From NCBI GenBank assembly GCA_963969365.1, contig OZ017748.1, positions 4,027,001-4,091,000 on the forward strand: 64,000 nucleotides of DNA, written 5' to 3'. The DNA comes from Asterochloris sp. CNOR1 (lineage: Eukaryota > Chlorophyta > Trebouxiophyceae > Trebouxiales > Trebouxiaceae). Position numbers and translations under genes: made by a program. Of this stretch, positions 57,501-64,000 are shown piece after piece (position 1 is the first letter of the stretch; every line of letters starts with the position of its first letter). Under the pieces are notes generated by a model. That model saw only the letters and a program-made list of their open reading frames with translations. It was not told the origin of the DNA and did no database searches.

Positions 57501-60500
57501 GTTGGGTGCAACGGCGCGTAGCCCCATCCATACCTTGTGGGCAGCAGAAGATGCTAGCCCTGCTGACGCCTCCCAGATGGCATCTGCGCTTTTACCATAT
57601 GTGGCAGCATGCACACGAGCAGGGCACTCTTAAGGATTGCAGCAATGTGATGACGTTGCCTCCAGCCCTTCAGCTGACCACATTGAGCTTTTCTCATGAA
57701 GACACTACCAGGGGAGTGCACTGCTCCTCAGAGAACGTCAAAGAGACATGCTTGCTCTGGAGCCATGAAACAATCTCATGAGCGCCCGAGGTGTTGCCAG
57801 ACACCAAGCTTGACTTGTACCCCTGCAGATATGACAGCAAGCTGGAGAATGTGTTGAGGTACCGGAGGCGCACGGGGAGGCACATGCCCTTCATGAACGT
57901 CATCCCACCTGGGCTGGACTTCAGCAGCTTGAAGGTCAGTGGCTGGAGCCTTTGCCCAATGGCTGTGAAGAGCAGCTTCCTTTTTGATCTAGCCTGTGCC
58001 TAACACACAGGACACAAGCCCGGCTGATGACTTCAGCAGCTGGAAGGTACATCCGAGACGGGGCTGTGCCTGGTATGCATACTGTGTCTTGGCCATGCCT
58101 GCACCCCCCGCATTGGAAGCATCAAGCACCCCACCCTCTCTCAGCCTACAGAGAGGCATGCCATGGCTACCAGCTGCAGTTTCGCATCCCTGCTGGCTTG
58201 TCGGGCTCTTCAGCGTGCTGCATGTTGCCTGCCTGCTGTGCATCCTGCAGTCTTGCACAAGTTGCAGCGCCAAAGCCTGCGCACTCTGTGCGCAGGTGGA
58301 CCTGCCTGAGGACCCAGCCGTGAAGGAGATGCTGAGCCACAAGCCAGCTTATGGGGCTGTCACCACCCCCAAGGCAGATGCCAATGGCAAGGACGGTGAG
58401 CCCTATGCTCTGCAGCCCTGGTGCATCAGCTGCAAGCAAGTGGCAGCAGCTGCCCTGGTCACCCCATCCAGAGGCAAGTCTCAGGCAAGCAGGCAGGCAC
58501 ATCTGAGCCTGCCAGCCCCTGCTGCAAAGCCTCGCCTGTGCTGGACCTCAGAAAGACGACATAGAAACTCTTTGCAGTTGCCCAAGGGGCTGGGGTGTCA
58601 CTGAAGGCCAGAAAGTTGCCCCAGGCAAGCAGCATCAGGTCTGGCCCAGCCCCCAAAGCCCTCAAGCTTGGAAGGGAAAGCCATTCTCTCCCCTGCACTC
58701 TGGCTGTGCACCTCTTGAGAGCCTCACTAGCTGCGCCTGCACTGGACGCCTGCACACTGGGTCCCCAAGTGCTCAAGCCCATCGTGCTGGACAGTCCTTG
58801 TTAGTGCTGTTGTGTCCTCAAGAGCGCCTACCTGCCCACTTGTGCTGCTCCCTGCTGCTGAGCAGATTCCTTTAACTCCTCCGGGTCCATGGGGAGCCCC
58901 AGCAGTCTCGAGAGCCTTTCCCCAAACTCCCTGGAAGTGCATTCCCCATTCTACCTTCACGCGTACCGTGGTAGGCTACCCTTTCCTCCCATTCTGCACC
59001 ATGCCTGGCTCAATGCCTTGGCAGTGGCAGTCTGATGTTTGAGGCCAGGCACAGCTGCAACCTGTGCAGGTCCCATTATTTCAGGGCCCGTTGCCTGTCC
59101 ACTCTCTCTCTCACAGGACTTGACTCACCTTGCAGTGCCACTAAGGCTGCTCAGTGGACGCTTCCCTGCTGCTGTGTGACGTGTCCATTCTGCATCTGCT
59201 GTGACCACTCTCTGCCCGCTCAGGGCCCTGAGGGGTGAGCTATGCACACACCTGCTCAGCCCCAGCCCTCGCATGTTCACAGCTGCTGCATGGGTACTGT
59301 GCTGGGCACGCTGGGAGCTGTGCTCGGCATGCAGGCATCTCCCTCGGGCATCTAAAAGCATCAGTGATCTGTACTTTCCATCAACAGCTATCCTTTTGTC
59401 ACCCAAATCACACTGCTAAGCTCAGCCATGCACACCAGCATGTTGCCTCCTCCAACTGTCTACTCAATCCGCCTCTGAGTCTCGTTCTTTTCTGACTCGC
59501 ATGCCCGCCCCTGTCCCTGCAGCCAGCTTCGATGAGAGGAAGCCCCCCTCCCGCGGCGCCTCTCTGTCCAAGATTGGCAGCGGCATCCCCTCCCAGAAGC
59601 AGCTGAGCATCCCCAAGCCTGGCGTGCACCACCACATGAGCGGCGTCAGCATCCTGGGGAATGCCCAAGAGGAGCCTCCCATCTGGAAGGTGGGCCATCT
59701 TCCTTGAAGTGTTGGATTGGAGAACTCTCGGCTGAGTCTCACACAAAATCTTGCTGTGTCTGTTTGAGGTGTGCATGGGGCCACCTGCCCTCTGTGGGAG
59801 GGAGGGCAGCCGTTCCTTCTCAGATGGTCTTGTGCATGCTGCATGTTGCCATTCTTAAAAATTGACTTAATCAGGTGACAGTTGTGCAGAGGTAGGAGGT
59901 TGGACCATACATAGCATCTGGCTCATCGTATAACAGTTGCGGACATGCTAGAGAGTCCTATTCAGTCCTGTCCTTGCATGCGCCCTAGCCATGGCTGATG
60001 ATCAGCATAGTGAGAGGTTCAAGCTGCAACTAGAGTTCAGGGCTATTGTGGAACCATGACATGACCCAGCTGCGCTACAAGCATATGATACTCCTGTCTT
60101 GGCTTGAACATCTGGAACTTCACTAGCCTGGCAGCAAACGACTGCAGTGGTTGACCTCTGTCACCTGGTGCTCCCTATGGAGCCTCTCAATGCATCTGCT
60201 GAATCTGGTGTACCTTAACAGATATGGCTTCCTACATGCTTCTGGATGGTATGCAGCAAAGTTGCAGATGCTGTGGCCATGCATGCTCCGACTACGTCTT
60301 GACGTTCCACAGCTGCACTTTGATTGTGCTGCGCAACTCCTGCAGGCCAGCCATCCTGGTTGATGGCCGCCTGTGCTAAGTTTAGTTTCTGGGTCCCCTG
60401 GGGGACATCACACTGACTGATCTCCACCTCCCTCTCCTGCAGGAGATCGCTCGTTTCCTGCGCAACCCGCGCAAGCCAGCCATCCTGGCCATGAGCCGCC

Positions 60501-63500
60501 CAGATGCCAAGAAGAACATCACCACCCTCGTAAAGGCCTTTGGGGAGAACAGCACCTTGCGGGAGCTGGCCAACCTGGTGCTCATCATGGTGAGTTGCAG
60601 TGGATGTGAACAATGTGGGCGGTGAGCAATACCTTTAAGGAATTGGCCAGATCTGCCCCTAAACAGGGTAAACTATGTGTGCCCAGCAGCAGTGGTTACG
60701 CTGGGATTTTTGAATCGAACAGCACCGGTGTCTTTGGGGAGCATGGCACCCCCTGCAGGGGCTGGCCAGCCTGGTGCTCTTCATGGTGCATTGTCTGCAG
60801 TTCTTGGAAGTGAAGAGGAGCACAGGGCTGTACAGGGCACAGCCCTGCAGCTCTAGCCATCTACAGGTAGCCTCATGGCCCGAGCTGGCCAGGGCCTGCA
60901 AGACTTGAGCAAAGCCTGGCCCAAGCTGAGCAGGGCCTGTCTCACACTGCTGGCGCTGCAGGGAGGCACACAATATGGCTGCTGCTCAAGTAGCATGCAA
61001 GCATTTGCCTGGAGCTTTCAAGCAGGCGTCAAGCCTGTCCGGCCCCAGCATGCATGCCCCAATTGCAGGTCCACGCACTGTAGCCAGGGGCATCAGGATT
61101 CCCCACCCCTCGTGCACAGCAGCTGACATGCATGCCCCCTGCACTGCAGGGCAACCGGGACAATATCGATAGCATGGCGGGCGGCAGCCAGAAGGTGCTT
61201 AACCAGGTGCTCAAGCTGATCGACATGCACGACCTGTACGGCAGCGTGGCCTACCCCAAGAAGCACCAGCAGAAGGACATCAGCGACATCTACCGGCTGC
61301 CCCTGGCCACACGGGGCTGCTTCACCAATGTCGCACTGCAGGAACCCTTTGGACTGACAGTGATAGAGGTGAGCACCCTTATCGCGGGCTTTGGGGTCGA
61401 GAGTTGGGTGCTGCAGCATAACACATGATATTGTGTATTGATATGGTGGACACCCTACAGTAAAGGCTTTGGTCGACTGACCCTGGGCGTGCAGGGCTGC
61501 TTCAACCAAAGTGGCGCTGCAGGGTCCCTACGTGCTGACTGTTGGCAACAAGGGGTCAACAGGGGGCTGGTGCTGGCCATGGAGTTGCTTGCTGGTGCAG
61601 CGCTCAGATGGCAGGGACTGCCAGGGACCTGCATACCCATCGCACAGCCTCTGCAGGAGTGCATGCTGTTTGTCGCCATCCTATGCGGTGTGCCTGACCT
61701 TTGTGAAATCATTGAATGTAGCCTACTGTGATGCAGATCAGTCACGACTGCCACCAACACCACAAAGGGTGATGCTTAGAAAACATTGGTTGGTGTGCCT
61801 GGTCCTTCGTCCCTGGTTGCATCCTCTGGTGAGGATTGTCCCTGTCTGCAGGCAGCCGCCCATGGCGTGCCCACAGTGGCCACAAAGAATGGTGGCCCTG
61901 TGGACATCATGGCGACGCTGCACCACGGCCTACTGGTGGACCCCACCAGCAGCACAGATGTGGCAGACGGCTTGGTCAAGTGAGTCAACGTACTGCTTTG
62001 GAAGGAGCTGCTGCTCCAGGGCAGATTCTTGCTTGAAGTCTGCACAAGCAGGCCGTCTCAAACATCATGCTGGGCAGCTCATTCAGCACAAGGGCTGTCC
62101 TGGCAGGGCAAGCATTGCATGGTGCCCACAGTCCTTCTATTTACCAGCCATCAGACAACAGGACTAGCCTCATGGCACTCTGATGAGCCCTACCAGCGGT
62201 ACAATTGCAGCAGATGTCCTGGTCAGCTGACTCTGATGCAAGAGTGTTGCCTCATGCTCTTGGGAGGGCGAAATTGTGCACAGAAACATCATGCGCCCCC
62301 ACTTCTGGCAGCGCTGTGTTGCCTGTCCACCTCTGATCATCAAAGGGTGTACATGGTCAGCTGGCAATATGTGTGTGCTAGCTCAAAGCCTCACAGCTGA
62401 AAAGTGAATGTGCCTTTGCGCAGATGCTTGGACTTGGGTGGAAAAGGTACATGGGACGAGTTCTCGCGCAACGGCGTGAAGAACATCATGGCCTACAGCT
62501 GGCCCAGCCACTGCAAGAAGGTGCTAGAGTCGCTGGAGAGTGAGAAGCGGTTCTTGCAGCAGCACAAGGTGGGCTGCCATCTAACTTCACAGCACTTTCT
62601 GGGGGTGAGGTGTACTGCGCCCAGTAGTGGAATGTCATGGGAGTGCAGAGCTTTACCCCGTTTGGTGTGCGGGTCCTGGCGAGCAGGCCGACCTTTTGCA
62701 GCTAAGGTGGGTTGTTCTTATTCCCCCATAAGCAGCTGATTTGGCTGTGGTGCACAGAGCGTGCTGGCAAACTGGAAATCAGCTGGTACAAAGGCGACGA
62801 AGCAGTTGCGCCTTGTGCAACATCATAAGGGTATTGGCAAGTTTAAGCAGAGCTCTTGGTCTTGAGGTGTCAGCATACATTAGGGGCCAAGCCTTTGCAG
62901 AGGGTAAGAAGTGTCTCCTTCAGCAGCACCAGGTGGGTTGCACCCAGGCACCAAAGTGCAACAAGGGACAAGTTATAGTCAGGGTGCACCCATCACAGGC
63001 TGCTGTATGCTGAGCCAGAGACAGATTGTCCGCAGGGTGAGGACGCATCTTCAACCCTGAAGCATTGTGCCATCCGGCCCGCAGGTGCAGCAAATGCGTT
63101 TGAGCAGAACATGAACTGCCTTGGGCAGGGCCTGCCCTGCTCAGGGCGCATTCACTTATCCAAAGTCATTCCATGCACTTAAAGTTTGCCTGCAGATATG
63201 GATGTGGCTGAGCAGCAGCTGGGAAGCCTCCACAGGCTGCTGCTGTGCCTGCTCTGCCAAAGCTGGGGCTGAGCGCCAGCACTCCCGTGTGTTGTTGCCT
63301 TGAGCACACGCAATGTCCGACTTTGCTATGCCTTTCAACCTGAGGATGCACATAACTTGGCTGATTGGGAGCCGGGATTCAGCTCATCAGGTTCAGCAGC
63401 TTTGCTGCTGACTTGCCCACTGCTTGAGCTTTTTTCTTGTGCAATGCTGCAGACGCACGAGACTCAGCTCAGCGGGAGCTGGGATGCCGCTACAGGCTTT

Positions 63501-64000
63501 TTCAGTGCCCCTGACAGTGTACCAAAATTGCCATGGCACAAGCTGGGACTGAGCATTAGGTCTTCCATGTGCTGGGTGCTCTTCCAACAGTGTTGTCAGT
63601 CTGCCTGCCATCCCGTGGTCATGAACAGGTTGTGCCTCTTTGCCCACAGATGCACAAGACACGGCTGAGTGGGAGCTGGGACGCCTCCACAGGCGGGGGA
63701 TCGACGATGGAGCGCATGGGCAGCACGCCCTTTCCCTCCAAGGACAAGCCTCTCACCCACAGGGTGTCACGGGACAGGGAGGCCTTCTGGAAGGCGGCTG
63801 AATCAGAAGCGACCCCTAAGGGCGGGGTGGGCACTCCTAGGGCACCAGAGGCAGGTAGGCTCCTGAGGTGGTCCATGGTCAGTAGACATGCTTGCTTGCG
63901 GGTACAGGCGCAGTCGATGAACAGTTTCGAATTTTGAAAGGCATTGATGTATGGATATGCAGCTCCTCAGGGCCTCGGCGTTCCAGCGGCTCTCAAGTGT
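51600..64000 (+). CDS. SPS: Sucrose-phosphate synthase, 3' partial
   Basis: This GT4 retaining glycosyltransferase would make sucrose-6-phosphate from UDP-glucose and fructose-6-phosphate in the cytosol. Visible exons: 51600-51656, 51827-51985, 52869-52997, 53620-53794, 54040-54110, 54451-54630, 55282-55374, 55685-55803, 56237-56485, 57223-57351, 57829-57934, 58296-58395, 59523-59689, 60443-60589, 61150-61368, 61852-61979, 62424-62568, 63650-63854 and 63963-64000 (cut by the window). All phases agree, giving 872 residues. The start [19 protein letters not shown] matches the NDWINSYLEA-type N-terminus of plant SPS. Catalytic landmarks: [31 protein letters not shown] (about 367), [35 protein letters not shown], the PPIW linker, [29 protein letters not shown], the E-motif [17 protein letters not shown] (about 690-706) and [14 protein letters not shown] (in exon 4) is a possible regulatory phosphosite. 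The donor at 51986 is GC. The C-terminal phosphatase-like domain is not reached. Confidence 0.95.
53350..53435 (+). repeat. Echo of SPS exon 3 donor side
   Basis: The end of exon 3 (atgaagcgtaacagggcgcgcgtcaa...gccactctggccgctgagcag|gtcag, 52938-53001) recurs about 430 bp downstream at 53364-53425 (atgatgcgcaacagggtgtgcgtcaacgagcaggg..gctggcactctcgctgtcgagcaggtggag). Indels break the frame. Confidence 0.88.
54780..54935 (+). repeat. Echoes of SPS exon 6 donor side
   Basis: The real end is aagatggagctgggcaaggatgcagacaccggcgggcag|gtgtgt (54592-54636). A close copy lies at 54887-54930 (aagatggggctgggcagggatgcaggcaccagcacgcaggttgtt). A weaker one lies at 54793-54825 (agcaaggatgcaacacaggcaggagggtgtcc). 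Confidence 0.88.
57030..57250 (+). repeat. Acceptor-side echo array of SPS exon 10
   Basis: The real junction ctctgcag|ggctgaaatcgagcacacctacaagatcaac (57215-57252) has two copies upstream, with the same acceptor-like lead: 57041-57080 (tgtgcagggctgagatggagcacacctatataatgaac) and 57144-57175 (ccctgcagggctgagcttgagcacaca). An older partial copy (gggtctgagatagaatacacctataatgtg) lies at about 56863-56895. Confidence 0.9.
60340..60800 (+). repeat. Echoes on both sides of SPS exon 14
   Basis: An upstream copy at 60341-60371 (ctcctgcaggccagccatcctggttgatggccgcc) resembles the interior of exon 14 (aagccagccatcctggccatgagccgccc) fused to an acceptor. The downstream block 60715-60800 (cgaacagcaccggtgtctttggggagcatggcacc...ggctggccagcctggtgctcttcatggtgca) resembles the exon end and donor (60540-60596). 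Confidence 0.82.
61480..61545 (+). repeat. Echo of SPS exon 15 interior
   Basis: The segment gggctgcttcaaccaaagtggcgctgcagggtccctacgtgctgactg (61494-61541) copies the exon-15 stretch gggctgcttcaccaatgtcgcactgcaggaaccctttggactgacag (61314-61360), about 180 bp downstream. The copied exon contains an internal cactgcag that resembles an acceptor. Confidence 0.85.
63190..63700 (+). repeat. Acceptor-side echo array of SPS exon 18
   Basis: The real exon start atgcacaagacacggctgagtgggagctgggacgcctccacaggc (63650-63694) is preceded by two copies. One lies at about 63452-63500 (acgcacgagactcagctcagcgggagctgggatgccgctacaggc, with gctgcag before it). The other lies at about 63197-63241 (atatggatgtggctgagcagcagctgggaagcctccacaggc, with cctgcag before it). 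A related echo of exon 17 (gagggtaagaagtgtctccttcagcagcaccag|gtgggttgc) lies at 62899-62941. Confidence 0.9.

Noticed and set aside
4594-64000. Exon-edge copies as assembly errors or collapsed haplotypes
   Set aside because: The copies are clearly diverged with indels, lie only in introns, are graded with distance and occur in many genes; assembly duplication would give near-identical whole blocks.

Overview
The window looks like nuclear DNA from a green alga, most likely a trebouxiophyte. The evidence is GC-rich coding sequence, many short exons per gene with standard GT/AG splice signals, and a plant-like gene set (sucrose-phosphate synthase, an organelle-targeted rhomboid with a transit-peptide-like N-terminus, DCAF8-type WD40 protein, NatC acetyltransferase). 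There are no bacterial operons, no rRNA and no CRISPR. Gene models were built by hand by joining exons whose splice sites and codon phases agree. In six of the nine genes every reported junction keeps phase: NAA30, rhomboid, bZIP, Tudor, DCAF8 and SPS.

Layout: 853-7016 (+) PAPS/APS reductase of the cluster-free type, 5' end unresolved; 7656-10601 (-) NAA30/NatC acetyltransferase; 10720-14240 (+) active-site-intact rhomboid protease, head-to-head with NAA30 across 118 bp; about 15125-16408 (-) small protein-kinase-like gene with an odd DFG region; about 16475-17298 (-) unidentified small gene; 17671-27935 (+) a 1,205-residue glutamine-rich bZIP transcription factor in 16 exons; 28752-42374 (-) a protein of at least 1,423 residues with five Tudor-like domains; 44244-51452 (+) a DCAF8-like WD40 protein in 12 exons; 51600 to the window end (+) sucrose-phosphate synthase, with 19 exons visible and the C-terminal phosphatase-like domain outside the window. 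Neighbouring genes have unrelated roles (sulfate assimilation, protein acetylation, proteolysis, transcription, chromatin, ubiquitination, sucrose synthesis); nothing suggests a functional cluster.

The most unusual signal is in the introns. Almost every gene carries degenerate copies of its own exon edges (the last bases of an exon plus the donor, or the acceptor plus the first bases of an exon) repeated one to five times inside the adjoining intron. I call these exon-edge echoes. They occur on both strands and in at least seven unrelated genes. They explain much of the intron length and suggest that introns here grow by repeated local duplication across splice junctions. Two further oddities go with this: a high share of GC-AG introns (six forced by codon phase among roughly 78 modelled), and intergenic gaps of only 118-147 bp beside introns of up to 3.4 kb.
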